Shown: positions 15,855 to 24,686 of the stretch, one piece after another
Position numbering within the stretch: position 1 is the first letter of the stretch
Layout: each line of letters begins with the position of its first letter
Assembly: GCA_022651385.1 (NCBI GenBank)
Contig: JALCQR010000015.1
Coordinates: 1 to 38,916 of the forward strand
Length of the DNA: 38,916 nt
Direction of reading: 5' to 3'
From: Clostridia bacterium
GTDB lineage: Bacteria > Bacillota > Clostridia > Lachnospirales > Anaerotignaceae
Program-made: the position numbers and the translations under genes
The notes under the pieces: model-generated
Database searches by the model: none
What the model saw: only the letters and a program-made list of their open reading frames with translations
What the model was told of the DNA's origin: nothing

Positions 15855-16676
15855 TTAATTTTCAAAGTCGTTTTCCTTATAAAAATCCATAGGATTCTCA
15901 GCAGTCCCGTTTTTATAAATACCAAAATGAAGATGAGGACCTGTTGAGTCTCCGGTGTTGCCGGAATATGCTATAAGCTGCCCCGCTTTTACTTTTTCAC
16001 CATCTTTTACACAGCTTTTGTTTAGATGCCCGTAAAGAGTTTCATAGCCGTCGTCCGACTCTATTTTTATCTCATTTCCATAGCTTTTGCTGTAACCCGA
16101 AAATTCCACTGTGCCGCTTCTTGCCGCGTATACGTCTGTATTTTCATCTGCCGCAATATCAATTCCCTCATGAAACTGAGTATTTTCAGATGTAGGGTTT
16201 TCTCTTTCTCCGAAAAACGACGTAATTATTCCCTTCAGCGGGATATACCACAAATCGGTATTCACACTTTGTTTTGAGATATTTTTGTCTTCATTGTCTT
16301 CATTGTTTTCAATGTTTGAATTTTTCGAATTTTTGTTATCAGTTTTTGTAATGTTATATGTTTTTTTATCTGTAATATTTGCTTTTTTACTTTTTACGTT
16401 TTTAATTTTTTCTACTATTGTTACTATTTCATTTTTTATGTACTGTGCTTGTTTTTCCGACATATCCGTACTTATAGCATTTTTAATTTCAGCGCTGACA
16501 TATTGTATTGATTTTATATGAGATATAACCAAAAGTATTCCTATTAAAATTACGCAAACACATAATTGGAAGGCAATGCGTTTAGACATTTTATTTTCAG
16601 ACGCATACATTTTTTGATATCTTCTGGAAGGCTTTCTGTGGGGAATACGTTTATTTTTTTTAATCTCACTTTCCAT
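15855..16676 (-). CDS. Membrane-anchored M23 family metallopeptidase
   Basis: A 273-residue cell-wall hydrolase or scaffold. It has a basic cytoplasmic N-terminus (1-34), one membrane helix (about 35-52), a Lys/Asn-rich linker (about 90-138) and an extracellular LytM/M23 domain (about 145-265). The zinc and catalytic residues are intact: H169 and D173 in FHEGIDIA, H217 in LYGHL, and H248/H250 in GPHLHFGIY, so it should cut peptidoglycan cross-bridges. The ATG at 16676 follows AGAGGTG by six bases. It is monocistronic. SpoIIQ has a similar layout, and a sporulation role cannot be excluded, but nothing in the sequence specifically identifies it. Confidence 0.85.
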   Translation of the reverse strand: MESEIKKNKRIPHRKPSRRYQKMYASENKMSKRIAFQLCVCVILIGILLVISHIKSIQYVSAEIKNAISTDMSEKQAQYIKNEIVTIVEKIKNVKSKKANITDKKTYNITKTDNKNSKNSNIENNEDNEDKNISKQSVNTDLWYIPLKGIITSFFGERENPTSENTQFHEGIDIAADENTDVYAARSGTVEFSGYSKSYGNEIKIESDDGYETLYGHLNKSCVKDGEKVKAGQLIAYSGNTGDSTGPHLHFGIYKNGTAENPMDFYKENDFEN

Positions 16677-16781
16677 AATGAACACCTCTTTGTACAAGAA
16701 TATTCATCAGGAAAATAAATATGAAAAAAAGTGCCTATTTTTATAAACCAAACAATACTTATTTAAAAAAATTCCAACTTA

Positions 16782-16810
16782 AAAAATAACGGCAGTGTAA
16801 AACACTGCTG
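16782..16810 (-). terminator. Terminator of the unknown 139-residue gene
   Basis: CAGTGT / ACACTG stem with a 3-base loop, extendable at the base, followed on the minus strand by TTATTTTTTAAG; 24 bp past the stop codon at 16835. Confidence 0.8.
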
Positions 16811-16834
16811 TGATAGTAAACAAAAATTATTTAT

Positions 16835-17254
16835 TTACTGCAGAGCACTGTCAAACATTATAAGAAGTTCAAGCACACTCCTGAATTTTTTTTCCTGACC
16901 ATTTTTTAGCCATGATACTTTGCCCTGCCAGCTTGAGTTTTGACAAAAAACAATTCTAACTGAAAATGTTTCTAAAATTCCATTTTTTATACTTTTATAT
17001 TTTTTGGGGTGTAAATCTAATTTAATCGGAGAATTGAACATACGAGTTTCCAAAAACGGCATTGGGTAATCCATTTTAGTTAAAATGTCAGACATAGATA
17101 GAATAAATTCCATAGTACTTTTAAAATAAACAACACCATCTAAAAACTCATTATATAATCTTCCGTTAAGAATTTTGCCGTTATATGAGTCAATGCAAAT
17201 TATCGATGTATGATATTTATTCTTATATCTATTTTTGTGCTTATATTGTTGCAA
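16835..17254 (-). CDS. Conserved-looking hypothetical protein, 139 residues
   Basis: I do not recognise this protein. It is soluble, with a basic N-terminus rich in Lys, Arg and Tyr, a middle segment with GVVYFKSTMEFILSMSDI, and a C-terminal WQGKVSWLKNGQEKKFRSVL followed by ELLIMFDSALQ. The last part looks like a beta hairpin followed by a helix; short clostridial proteins ending in a similar FRSxLELL pattern exist but have no known role. The start is TTG with TAGGA six bases upstream. It is monocistronic, with a terminator, and its long upstream region carries several inverted repeats that could be operator or leader structure. Confidence 0.65.
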   Translation of the reverse strand: MQQYKHKNRYKNKYHTSIICIDSYNGKILNGRLYNEFLDGVVYFKSTMEFILSMSDILTKMDYPMPFLETRMFNSPIKLDLHPKKYKSIKNGILETFSVRIVFCQNSSWQGKVSWLKNGQEKKFRSVLELLIMFDSALQ

Positions 17255-17302
17255 AACAAATCCTACCTTTCTATATTACTTGAAATAATTATAACTTTTT
17301 TG

Positions 17303-17321
17303 TGTAACATAAAGCGTTACA
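17303..17321. promoter_or_regulatory. 19-bp dyad TGTAAC-n7-GTTACA, candidate operator
   Basis: The arms are perfect 6-bp inverted repeats located about 50 bases before the start codon of the unknown 139-residue gene and downstream of its likely promoter. The shape suits a dimeric repressor, or the hairpin of an RNA leader. No cognate regulator is identified. Confidence 0.4.
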
Positions 17322-17567
17322 AATTCAAATTATATATTCAATTGCCAAAAAATAGCAGATTTTCCATTTATATCTAACAAATAAGCATTTCTTCTTATTC
17401 TAAATGCATAGCTATTCTTCCTAAAAATTTCATTTGTAACATTTTGTTAATTTATACAGTATACCATATTTATTATGATTAAGGCAATTTATAATACTTA
17501 TTCAAGTCACACTTAAAATCAGTCTTAAAAAAATTGATTTTTAAATTATTTAGTACATGCAGAACGC

Positions 17568-17601
17568 AAAAAAATAACTGCCTGTGTTAAACCGGACAGC
17601 T
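17568..17601 (-). terminator. Terminator of spoVAA-spoVAB
   Basis: A 7-bp stem with G-U pairs (AGCTGTC / GGCAGTT) and a seven-T tail on the minus strand, ten bases past the spoVAB stop. Confidence 0.7.
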
Positions 17602-17610
17602 ATTTTAAAC

Positions 17611-18039
17611 TTATAACTTATAAAAATTCGGCAGGCAAAAATATAATATTGAACCAAGTGCCTTACCGATAGCAATTGCCGCAATAAAAATGCTTATGCC
17701 GTTTTTTATTCTGGCTCTTCTCATAAATACCGGCATTACATCCAAAACTTCGGCAATAGATACTGCAACACATCCTACAAACATTCCTACAAAAAAACTT
17801 GGTACACATGCAAAAATACCGATATCTATATGATAATCAAAAACCAGTTTAAGTGTTCCGCATATTCCGCCAAGGATAATTGCGGTTTCATAAATTTTGA
17901 TATTCTTTTGGGTAAGCGTTCTTATCGCCATTCGTGGCACTACACCTATTACAGCTATAAAGGCAAAGATACCTGCGGCAATAATCATACCTGACGAAAA
18001 AGCCAAAAATATCAAAACAACATATTTAATGATTGTCAT
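17611..18039 (-). CDS. spoVAB: Stage V sporulation protein AB
   Basis: SpoVAB is a small inner-membrane protein of the dipicolinic-acid (Ca-DPA) uptake machinery of the developing spore. The 142-residue protein matches the usual length and has about four membrane helices; family-like stretches are GMIIAAGIFAFIAVIGVVPR, GGICGTLK and FVGMFVGCVAVSIAEVLDVM. Its ATG overlaps the spoVAA stop in an ATGA, so the two are translationally coupled. A terminator follows directly, so spoVAC, spoVAD and spoVAE are not part of this transcript. Confidence 0.9.
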   Translation of the reverse strand: MTIIKYVVLIFLAFSSGMIIAAGIFAFIAVIGVVPRMAIRTLTQKNIKIYETAIILGGICGTLKLVFDYHIDIGIFACVPSFFVGMFVGCVAVSIAEVLDVMPVFMRRARIKNGISIFIAAIAIGKALGSILYFCLPNFYKL

Positions 18040-18650
18040 TTTCCCTTCTCCTTTTTTGAAGCTGTGTCAAGCTGATTTTTAATTACCTCATCTTCATAAG
18101 TAGTCATTTGAACTTCAATAGGAGTAGGATCTTCCGTAATCTTCTTTTTCCCAATATGGTTAAAAAAGACTGTTATTCCAACGGCAAGCCCAATTGAATA
18201 TGGTATTTCCAAAATACCTTTGCTGTGCTGAGTTGTATTAAAAAACGTATTGTAATACCCATCAAATATCTGCGGCAACTGAGCATCTGAATGAAAACTC
18301 ATTATTGCGGTTGCGGTACCGAAAAACAGTATTAAGGCAACAAAAACGGTACTAATAATTATCATACCTTTACTGTTTTTCTTGTGTTCTTTTTTATATT
18401 CAATCAGCACTTCCTTTTCACCTGTATTATTTATCTTCGCGTCAGGGAAAACAGCTGTGATTGCCTTTACAATATCAAGAAACGATATGCTGAACACATT
18501 TGTTCCGTTGTCCGGAACAGTAAAAATTTGTATACCATTTATTTTTTCCGCCGATGTGCCGTGGCAGTATACACTCGCTATGTCTTTAATAAAAATAAGT
18601 TTCCTGCCCTCAGCAAGGTATTTCTTTTTTGGCTCTATATAAATATCCAT
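18036..18650 (-). CDS. spoVAA: Stage V sporulation protein AA
   Basis: SpoVAA works with SpoVAB in the SpoVA complex of the forespore inner membrane. The 204-residue protein has an N-terminal soluble domain (about 1-95, MDIYIEPKKKYL and ISFLDIVKAI) followed by two membrane segments (about 102-125 and 150-170) and a charged tail. The ATG at 18650 is preceded by AAAGGATG seven bases away; the frame runs nine codons further up without need. It leads the two-gene operon. In Bacillus the gene is transcribed by sigma G; I could not find a convincing sigma G promoter in the 85 bp upstream. Confidence 0.88.
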   Translation of the reverse strand: MDIYIEPKKKYLAEGRKLIFIKDIASVYCHGTSAEKINGIQIFTVPDNGTNVFSISFLDIVKAITAVFPDAKINNTGEKEVLIEYKKEHKKNSKGMIIISTVFVALILFFGTATAIMSFHSDAQLPQIFDGYYNTFFNTTQHSKGILEIPYSIGLAVGITVFFNHIGKKKITEDPTPIEVQMTTYEDEVIKNQLDTASKKEKGK

Positions 18651-18735
18651 AAGCACACATCCTTTATAAAACAGCATTGATTTTTATTTATTCTGTTCCA
18701 AAAAGGATTAAAAAATACAAAAAATACAATGTAAA

Positions 18736-20058
18736 TCAGCGTTTTCCGCGCAGTCTGTCAAGAGATTCCTTAATTTTCTTTTCTACGCCGTTTGTTGTAG
18801 GCTCATAATAAATTGTACCGACAAGCTCGTCAGGCAGATATTGCTGTTTTACATAATGTCCCTCATAATCATGAGCATATTTATAACCATTGCCATGTCC
18901 AAGATTTGAGGCACCGCTGTAATGCGAATCTTTTAAGTGGTCCGGCACAGAGCAAATTTTTTTGTTCCGAACATCATGAAGTGCTTTGTCTATAGCCAAA
19001 TATGACGCATTGCTTTTAGGAGCACATGAAATATATGTTACAGCCTGAGCAAGTATTATTCTGCTTTCCGGCATGCCGATAAAATCCACAGCCTGAGCGG
19101 CGCTTACAGCCACCTGCAGAGCATGAGGGTCTGCGTTTCCCACATCTTCGGAAGCACATATAACAATTCTTCTTGCTATAAATCTTACATCTTCTCCGGC
19201 ATAAATCATTTTAGCCAAATAATACAAAGCCGCATCCGGGTCTGAGCCGCGCATGCTTTTAATAAATGCCGATACCGTATCATAATGGTTGTCTCCGTTT
19301 TTTTCATAATTAAGTGCTCGTTTTTGTATACATTCCTCAGCCGTTTTGATATCAATATTTATTGTTCCGTTTTCGTCTTTGTTTGTTGAAAGTACAGCAA
19401 GCTCAAGAGCATTTAAAGCAGTTCTTGCGTCTCCGTTTGCAGCATCCGCAAGAAAATGTATGGATTTGTCATCTATGTTTATATTTAGATTGCCATAGCC
19501 TTTTTCTTTGTCACTTATAGCACGTTTTAGCAATATCTCAATATCATTTGTATCAAGCTGTTTCAGTTCAAAAATAAGACTTCTGCTTACCAAAGCCTTA
19601 TTCACTTCAAAATATGGGTTTTCAGTTGTGGCGCCGATAAGTATAACTGTGCCGTCTTCAACATCAGGCAGAAGAGCGTCCTGCTGCGATTTATTAAAGC
19701 GGTGAATTTCATCAATAAAAAGTATGGTTCTTTCACCGCTCATTCCAAGACGGTCTTTAGCGTCATTTATTACTTCCTTTATTTCCTTTACTCCAGCCGA
19801 TGTGGCATTTATCTGAACAAAATGGCTTTTTGTCGTATTGGCTATTATATGAGCAAGAGTTGTTTTTCCAGTTCCCGGAGGCCCATAAAAAATTACAGAG
19901 CTTATATTGTCCGCTTTAATAGCTCGAGTAAGCATTTTGCCGTCGCCCATAATGTGCCTTTGGCCTACAAATTCCTCAAGGTTTTCAGGTCTCATCCTTG
20001 ACGCAAGAGGACTCTGTTTTTTTAAGTTTTTATTTCTCATGTATTCAAAAAGGTCCAC
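18736..20058 (-). CDS. rarA: Replication-associated recombination protein RarA (MgsA)
   Basis: RarA is an AAA+ ATPase, related to clamp loaders, acting at stalled replication forks. The 440-residue protein has Walker [15 protein letters not shown], Walker [21 protein letters not shown], sensor [12 protein letters not shown], and the conserved C-terminal domain with [18 protein letters not shown] and [16 protein letters not shown]. The GTG start at 20058 gives [11 protein letters not shown], matching the usual MDLFxYxR N-terminus, and avoids overlap with the phosphatase gene that ends at 20075; an open stretch of 30 codons upstream is ignored. It probably shares a transcript with that gene, 16 bp away. 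Confidence 0.92.
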   Translation of the reverse strand: MDLFEYMRNKNLKKQSPLASRMRPENLEEFVGQRHIMGDGKMLTRAIKADNISSVIFYGPPGTGKTTLAHIIANTTKSHFVQINATSAGVKEIKEVINDAKDRLGMSGERTILFIDEIHRFNKSQQDALLPDVEDGTVILIGATTENPYFEVNKALVSRSLIFELKQLDTNDIEILLKRAISDKEKGYGNLNINIDDKSIHFLADAANGDARTALNALELAVLSTNKDENGTINIDIKTAEECIQKRALNYEKNGDNHYDTVSAFIKSMRGSDPDAALYYLAKMIYAGEDVRFIARRIVICASEDVGNADPHALQVAVSAAQAVDFIGMPESRIILAQAVTYISCAPKSNASYLAIDKALHDVRNKKICSVPDHLKDSHYSGASNLGHGNGYKYAHDYEGHYVKQQYLPDELVGTIYYEPTTNGVEKKIKESLDRLRGKR

Positions 20059-20074
20059 ATATATTCTTCTTTCT

Positions 20075-20920
20075 TTAAATATCAAAATACATTTTAAGCC
20101 CTTCGGCAACTCCGCTGTTATTATTTGATGATACAATAACATCAGCATTTCTTTTTACTCTTTCGTTGGCATTTTCAACAGCTATGCCCTTTTCACATAA
20201 CAAAAGCATATCAATATCATTGTTGTCGTCGCCAAAAGAGACAGTTTCGTTTAAACTAATGCCATACATATCGCATAAAGCTTTAACACCCTTGGCTTTT
20301 CCGGCGCCTATGCTGTTTATAAACATATACCCGTCCCACAAATTATCACGAATTTCAATGCTTTTATCATTAATTTTACTTATTTCAGCTTTAATAATAC
20401 TCATATCCTTACTTTTCGTAGCAAGAACTACTTGGTAAATATCTCCAGAAGTGTTTTTAAGTTCTTCGTAAGTTTTAAAATAACGTATTCCTGCAAAATA
20501 ATTTTTTACTCTTCCGTATATATCATGCCTATGATAAAAGTCGAGAGTTTTGCTTTCATCGTCTGGCAATATTTTACAGTAATTATATCCGTTTGACACT
20601 TCAGTAAATATTTCATATTTTTTACCTATGTCTATAATTGATTCGACAGTTGACTTTTTCATACTTTTTGCAAATATAGGCTTTTGAGATTTTAAGTCAT
20701 AAAGCAGTATTCCGTCTATGCACACTATAGGTACATTTATTCCAAGTTTTTTTGCAATAGGAACAGCCCTTTTTATATTGCGTCCCGTACACAGAGCAAA
20801 AATATAGCCTTTTTGCTGCATTTTAAGTATTGCTTTTCTGTTTTCAGACGTTATTTTACCATTGTCTGTAATGAGAGTGCCGTCTATGTCGCATACTGCC
20901 ATCTTAAAACCTTTATACAT
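20075..20920 (-). CDS. HAD-superfamily hydrolase, Cof type
   Basis: A 281-residue Cof-type phosphatase, probably acting on sugar phosphates or other small phosphoesters in the cytoplasm. The HAD motifs are intact: VCDIDGTLITDNG (motif I, nucleophile Asp), LCTGR (motif II), the conserved lysine region GAGKAKGVKALC and SFGDDNNDIDML (motif IV), with a C2-type cap between. The exact substrate cannot be read from sequence. It precedes rarA by 16 bp and has its own promoter. Confidence 0.88.
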   Translation of the reverse strand: MYKGFKMAVCDIDGTLITDNGKITSENRKAILKMQQKGYIFALCTGRNIKRAVPIAKKLGINVPIVCIDGILLYDLKSQKPIFAKSMKKSTVESIIDIGKKYEIFTEVSNGYNYCKILPDDESKTLDFYHRHDIYGRVKNYFAGIRYFKTYEELKNTSGDIYQVVLATKSKDMSIIKAEISKINDKSIEIRDNLWDGYMFINSIGAGKAKGVKALCDMYGISLNETVSFGDDNNDIDMLLLCEKGIAVENANERVKRNADVIVSSNNNSGVAEGLKMYFDI

Positions 20921-20948
20921 AAATTCTTTCCTTTTTCTTTTTTATAAT

Positions 20949-20977
20949 ATTCTAACATAAAAAAATTTCTATTTCAA
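20949..20977 (-). promoter_or_regulatory. Promoter of the Cof-type hydrolase and rarA
   Basis: TTGAAA, 17-bp spacer, TAGAAT on the minus strand; leader about 20 bases, containing AAAAAGGAAAG as ribosome-binding site. Confidence 0.7.
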
Positions 20978-21007
20978 AAAAACCTCATTCCGTAAAGGAA
21001 AAAGGTT
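20976..21007 (-). terminator. Terminator of the unknown membrane protein gene
   Basis: An 11-bp stem with one mismatch and one G-U pair (AACCTTTTTCC / GGAATGAGGTT), 5-base loop, and a seven-T tail on the minus strand; 9 bp past the stop codon. Confidence 0.85.
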
Positions 21008-21015
21008 AAATTTAT

Positions 21016-21840
21016 TTATTTATTTTGATTTTTAGGCTGTATAATATTGCCTGGATACATCACCAATACATTATCATTATAAAACCTTCTAATATCTACT
21101 TGTCTGTATGAATCTAACGATTGTATATCTGAATATGTAAATGTAAATTCAAAATCAGTACCCTCTTTATTAAAAAGATTTTTATTAAATGTAATAATAA
21201 ACTTTTTTTCATAATTTACAGGTAAAGTAAATTTAATGGCTGTAAAATTATTAATTGTAAAATTTATATCTTTTGCAGCTCCTGCTCCAATGTTTTTAAC
21301 TATATACTCAATAAATACTATTGCTTTTACTGATTTTACTTTTGAATCTACTCCCTCAACTTCTATACCGAGTCCTGAAAGCGGAACTGGACTAGATGCA
21401 ATCCCAAATTTTGTATAGCTCATAAATATTACATCATTTTTTAAAATTGCACATTCCTTTGTTACCGGTTCTGCTTCAAAATATAAACAAGGTGCAATTC
21501 TTTCCTTTCTCTCTCTGTCATTTATTGATTTGGTAAACCTTATTGTCCCAATTAAGGCTACGATTGTAGCAAAAGCACTTACAAGATTTCCATAAAATAA
21601 TAATAAATCTCCAGAATCCCAACAAGTTACATATCCGCAGTTATTTTTATAAGATTCATTTATAAAGATAGCAACTGATGCCAGACATAAAATAACCATA
21701 AAAGCAAAGCCAATATATTTAAATAAAGACAGCATTGTTATATATTTATAACGATATTTTATGTATATTAAAAAAATAACAATGCAAATACAATCTATTA
21801 TAATCCACAATATACTTACCTTACTAAGATTCAATAACAT
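21016..21840 (-). CDS. Hypothetical membrane protein, three helices plus soluble domain
   Basis: I do not recognise this 274-residue protein. Three membrane helices (about 9-28, 40-61 and 78-101) are followed by a basic stretch (TKSINDRERKERIAPCLYFE) and a predicted beta-rich soluble domain (about 115-260) in which IEYIVKNIGAGAAKDINFTI and SDIQSLDSY stand out. The pattern of a membrane anchor with WDSGDLLLFYGNLVSAFATI followed by an arginine-rich linker recalls a broad group of uncharacterised bacterial membrane proteins. The start ATG has GAGGTG only two bases away; TTG two codons later has better spacing and may be the real one. It is monocistronic with its own promoter and terminator. Confidence 0.6.
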   Translation of the reverse strand: MLLNLSKVSILWIIIDCICIVIFLIYIKYRYKYITMLSLFKYIGFAFMVILCLASVAIFINESYKNNCGYVTCWDSGDLLLFYGNLVSAFATIVALIGTIRFTKSINDRERKERIAPCLYFEAEPVTKECAILKNDVIFMSYTKFGIASSPVPLSGLGIEVEGVDSKVKSVKAIVFIEYIVKNIGAGAAKDINFTINNFTAIKFTLPVNYEKKFIITFNKNLFNKEGTDFEFTFTYSDIQSLDSYRQVDIRRFYNDNVLVMYPGNIIQPKNQNK

Positions 21841-21868
21841 CTCACCTCAAAATTTTTTATATGCTTTT

Positions 21869-21896
21869 ATTATATTATCCTTTTACATAAAAACAA
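21869..21896 (-). promoter_or_regulatory. Promoter of the unknown membrane protein gene
   Basis: TTGTTT, 16-bp spacer, perfect TATAAT on the minus strand, about 30 bases before the start codon. Confidence 0.6.
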
Positions 21897-21930
21897 GCAG
21901 CCGCCTTGATTTTGAGAATGATTTTATTAG

Positions 21931-21960
21931 AAAAAGCTATCAGCCAAATATGCTGATAGC
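21931..21960 (-). terminator. Terminator of queA
   Basis: A perfect 9-bp stem (GCTATCAGC / GCTGATAGC) with a 7-base loop and five T on the minus strand, 9 bp past the queA stop. Confidence 0.9.
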
Positions 21961-21969
21961 CTTAAATAC

Positions 21970-23010
21970 TCATTTTTTTAATTCATCTGTGATAAACATA
22001 GCATCTCCAAAACTGAAGAATCTGTATTTTTCTTTTACTGCAACCTCATACGCATGAAGTATGTTTTCCCTTCCGGCAAGAGCAGATACAAGCATTATAA
22101 GTGTCGATTCAGGCAAATGAAAGTTTGTAATAAGGCAGTCAATAGCTTTAAATTTATATCCCGGATATATAAATATTTTTGTCCAGCCGCTTCCCTCATG
22201 AATTACACCGTTTTCGTCAGCAACGGATTCGAGAGTTCTTGTGCTTGTTGTTCCTACGGCAATGATTCTGCCACCGTTTTGCCGTGTCTTATTCATAATG
22301 TCTGCCTGATCTTTTTCTACTATATAATATTCCGAGTGCATTTCATGGTCTTGTATATTGTCCACTTTTACTGGCCTAAATGTGCCAAGACCTACATGCA
22401 AAGTTATATGAACTATGTTTACACCCATTTCCTTGATTTCATTAAGCAGTTCTTTTGTAAAGTGCAGTCCGGCAGTAGGAGCAGCAGCAGAACCGTCATT
22501 TTTTGCATAAACAGTCTGATACATGTCTTTATTTTCAAGTTTATGTGTGATATACGGCGGCAGAGGCATTTCTCCAAGCTCGTTAAGTATATTTTCAAAT
22601 ACTCCGTCGTATGAAAATTTTACTATTCTGTTTCCGCCTTCAACAATATTAATTACCTCGGCTTCTAGCTTTCCGCCTCCAAATACAATTTTGTCTCCTA
22701 TTTTTGCCTTTTTGCCCGGATATGTCAATACTTCCCAAGTATCCAGCTCTTTTCTTACAAGAAGAAGCACTTCAACTCTTGCCCCAGTGTTTTTTCTTTC
22801 ACCAATAAGCCGTGCCGGCATAACCTTTGTATCATTTATAACAAGGCAGTCGCCTTTATTAAGGTAATTTTTTATATCCCTGAATATTTTGTGCTGAATT
22901 TCGCCTGTATTTTTATCAAGTATCATAAGCCTTGATGCCGCCCTGTCCTCAAGCGGATCCTGAGCTATAAGCTCCTTAGGAAGTTCATAATTAAAATCTG
23001 ACGTTTTCAT
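21970..23010 (-). CDS. queA: S-adenosylmethionine:tRNA ribosyltransferase-isomerase
   Basis: QueA transfers and isomerises the ribose of SAM onto 7-aminomethyl-7-deazaguanine in tRNA, giving epoxyqueuosine. The 346-residue protein carries the family hallmarks: [19 protein letters not shown] at the N-terminus, [42 protein letters not shown] and [18 protein letters not shown]. The ATG at 23010 has AGAAGGAG eight bases before it; an open frame continues upstream through the promoter and is not coding. Other queuosine genes (tgt, queG) are absent from the window. A strong promoter and a terminator make it monocistronic. Confidence 0.95.
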   Translation of the reverse strand: MKTSDFNYELPKELIAQDPLEDRAASRLMILDKNTGEIQHKIFRDIKNYLNKGDCLVINDTKVMPARLIGERKNTGARVEVLLLVRKELDTWEVLTYPGKKAKIGDKIVFGGGKLEAEVINIVEGGNRIVKFSYDGVFENILNELGEMPLPPYITHKLENKDMYQTVYAKNDGSAAAPTAGLHFTKELLNEIKEMGVNIVHITLHVGLGTFRPVKVDNIQDHEMHSEYYIVEKDQADIMNKTRQNGGRIIAVGTTSTRTLESVADENGVIHEGSGWTKIFIYPGYKFKAIDCLITNFHLPESTLIMLVSALAGRENILHAYEVAVKEKYRFFSFGDAMFITDELKK

Positions 23011-23036
23011 TTTTACATCTCCTTCTATTTCCAGTA

Positions 23037-23065
23037 ATTTTAACATAATACAAAACATTTGTAAA
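23037..23065 (-). promoter_or_regulatory. Promoter of queA
   Basis: TTTACA, 17-bp spacer, TAAAAT on the minus strand, each hexamer five of six; leader about 20 bases. It is divergent from the proS promoter. Confidence 0.75.
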
Positions 23066-23131
23066 TTTATTTGACATACATTTGTTTTAAATAAAAAATA
23101 AAAGGAAATATGGGAAATATGAATTTTACTG

Positions 23132-23160
23132 TTGTTAATATTAAAAAAATATACTACAAT
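23132..23160 (+). promoter_or_regulatory. Promoter of proS
   Basis: TTGTTA, 17-bp spacer, TACAAT, giving a leader of about 30 bases. A second possible -35 box, a perfect TTGACA, lies at 23071-23076, but its matching -10 (AAAAAT) is poor. Confidence 0.65.
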
Positions 23161-23196
23161 AAAAATTATGTAATCAATTTTGAGAGGAGTTTTAAA

Positions 23197-24636
23197 ATGG
23201 CTAATGATAAAAAAATGGTTGCCGCCATTACAGATATGGAAAAAGATTTTCCACAATGGTATACCGATGTAGTAAAAAAGGCCGACCTTGCCGATTATTC
23301 AAGTGTAAAAGGCTGCATGATAATAAGGCCGTACGGATACGCAATTTGGGAGCTTATACAAAAACAGCTTGACCAGATTTTTAAAGACACTGGACATGAA
23401 AACGTATATATGCCTATGTTTATACCCGAAAGCCTCCTTCAGAAGGAAAAAGACCATATTGAGGGATTTGCGCCTGAGGTTGCTTGGGTAACACAGGGAG
23501 GACTTAACAAGCTTCAGGAAAGGCTTGTTGTACGTCCTACATCGGAAACGCTTTTCTGTGACCATTATAAAAATATTATCCATTCATACAGAGATTTGCC
23601 AAAGCTTTATAACCAATGGTGTTCGGTAGTAAGATGGGAAAAAACAACTCGCCCTTTCTTACGTACAACTGAATTTTTGTGGCAGGAGGGCCATACTGCG
23701 CATGCAACAGCAAAAGAATCGGCAGATGAAACAATAAAAATGCTTAATGTATATGCTGATTTTGCCGAAAACGTATTGGCAATGCCTGTAATCAAAGGCG
23801 AAAAGACAGCAAAAGAACGTTTTGCGGGAGCTAAAAACACGTATACCATTGAAAGTCTTATGCACGACGGAAAAGCTCTCCAAAGCGGTACAAGTCATAA
23901 CTTTGACGATATTTTTGCAAAGGCTTTCGGAATCCAATATACAGATAAAGATAACAAGCTTCAGTATGTTCATCAGACATCATGGGGAGTTACAACGCGC
24001 CTTATAGGCGCAATAATTATGGTACACGGGGATAACAGCGGTCTTGTTCTTCCGCCAAAGATTGCTCCTGTTCAGACAATAATTGTTCCTATTGCTATGC
24101 AGAAAGACGGCGTAGTTGAAAAAGCAAAGGAAATAGAAGAAAGGCTTAAAAAGGCCGGTATCCGTGTTAAATCTGATTTGTCAGATAAATCAGCAGGCTG
24201 GAAATTCAGCGAATATGAAATGAAAGGTGTTCCTGTTCGTCTTGAAATAGGACCAAAAGACATTGAAAAAAATCAGTGCGTATTAAGCAGACGTGACACG
24301 GGTGAAAAGATATCTGTATCTCTTGATACATTTGAGGATGACCTTAAAAAGCTTCTTGACGATATACAAAACAACCTTTTTGAAAAAGCAAAACAGAACC
24401 GTGATTCGAAGACATATACAGCTAAAAATATGGAAGAATTTGAAAAAATAATTAATAAAACACCAGGCTTTATTAAGGCAATGTGGTGCGGCGACCAGGC
24501 TTGTGAAGACAAAATCAAAGAGCTTACCGCCGCTACATCAAGATGTATTCCGTTTGAGCAGGAGGAAATCTCCGATACATGTGTATGCTGCGGAAAAAAA
24601 GCAAAATATATGGTAATTTGGGGCAGAGCATATTAA
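23197..24636 (+). CDS. proS: Prolyl-tRNA synthetase, archaeal/eukaryal-type (short)
   Basis: Charges tRNA-Pro with proline. The 479-residue protein is the short ProRS without the editing insertion typical of most bacteria, a form common in Clostridia. Class II motifs are visible: motif 1 region [18 protein letters not shown], motif 2 [20 protein letters not shown] followed by EGHTAH, and motif 3 in [20 protein letters not shown]. The C-terminus has the zinc-like cysteines CGDQACEDK and [14 protein letters not shown], ending WGRAY as usual. The ATG at 23197 follows GAGAGGAG by seven bases; the frame open upstream is not used. It is one of only two plus-strand genes here. Confidence 0.96.
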   Translation: MANDKKMVAAITDMEKDFPQWYTDVVKKADLADYSSVKGCMIIRPYGYAIWELIQKQLDQIFKDTGHENVYMPMFIPESLLQKEKDHIEGFAPEVAWVTQGGLNKLQERLVVRPTSETLFCDHYKNIIHSYRDLPKLYNQWCSVVRWEKTTRPFLRTTEFLWQEGHTAHATAKESADETIKMLNVYADFAENVLAMPVIKGEKTAKERFAGAKNTYTIESLMHDGKALQSGTSHNFDDIFAKAFGIQYTDKDNKLQYVHQTSWGVTTRLIGAIIMVHGDNSGLVLPPKIAPVQTIIVPIAMQKDGVVEKAKEIEERLKKAGIRVKSDLSDKSAGWKFSEYEMKGVPVRLEIGPKDIEKNQCVLSRRDTGEKISVSLDTFEDDLKKLLDDIQNNLFEKAKQNRDSKTYTAKNMEEFEKIINKTPGFIKAMWCGDQACEDKIKELTAATSRCIPFEQEEISDTCVCCGKKAKYMVIWGRAY

Positions 24637-24643
24637 TTTAAAA

Positions 24644-24686
24644 AAATCCGGTATTTAATGGCATAATGCCAGTAAATCCGGATTTT
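24644..24686. terminator. Bidirectional terminator between proS and the GGDEF gene
   Basis: An outer stem AAATCCGG / CCGGATTT encloses an inner TGGCA / TGCCA hairpin; T runs follow on both strands. It serves proS (plus) and the convergent GGDEF gene (minus), whose stop codon it overlaps. Confidence 0.85.

Larger units (their letters stand above)
17255..17610. other. 356-bp gap with nested inverted repeats upstream of the 139-residue gene
   Basis: No gene is supported. Next to the gene lies TGTAAC-n7-GTTACA (17303-17321). The second arm, read as GTTACAAAT (17316-17324), also has a perfect partner at 17432-17440, enclosing two smaller nested repeats, GCTATT/AATAGC and GCATTT/AAATGC. A possible promoter, TTGCCT-18 bp-TATACT, reads towards the gene from about 17460-17490. 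The spoVAB terminator occupies the right end. Confidence 0.5.

Noticed and set aside
15855-16676. SpoIIQ assignment for the M23 protein
   Set aside because: Layout is similar, but intact catalytic residues and lack of sporulation neighbours make the generic call safer.
17330-17450. Short minus-strand frame of about 38 codons upstream of the 139-residue gene
   Set aside because: It has no usable start codon or ribosome-binding site and coincides with the nested inverted repeats.
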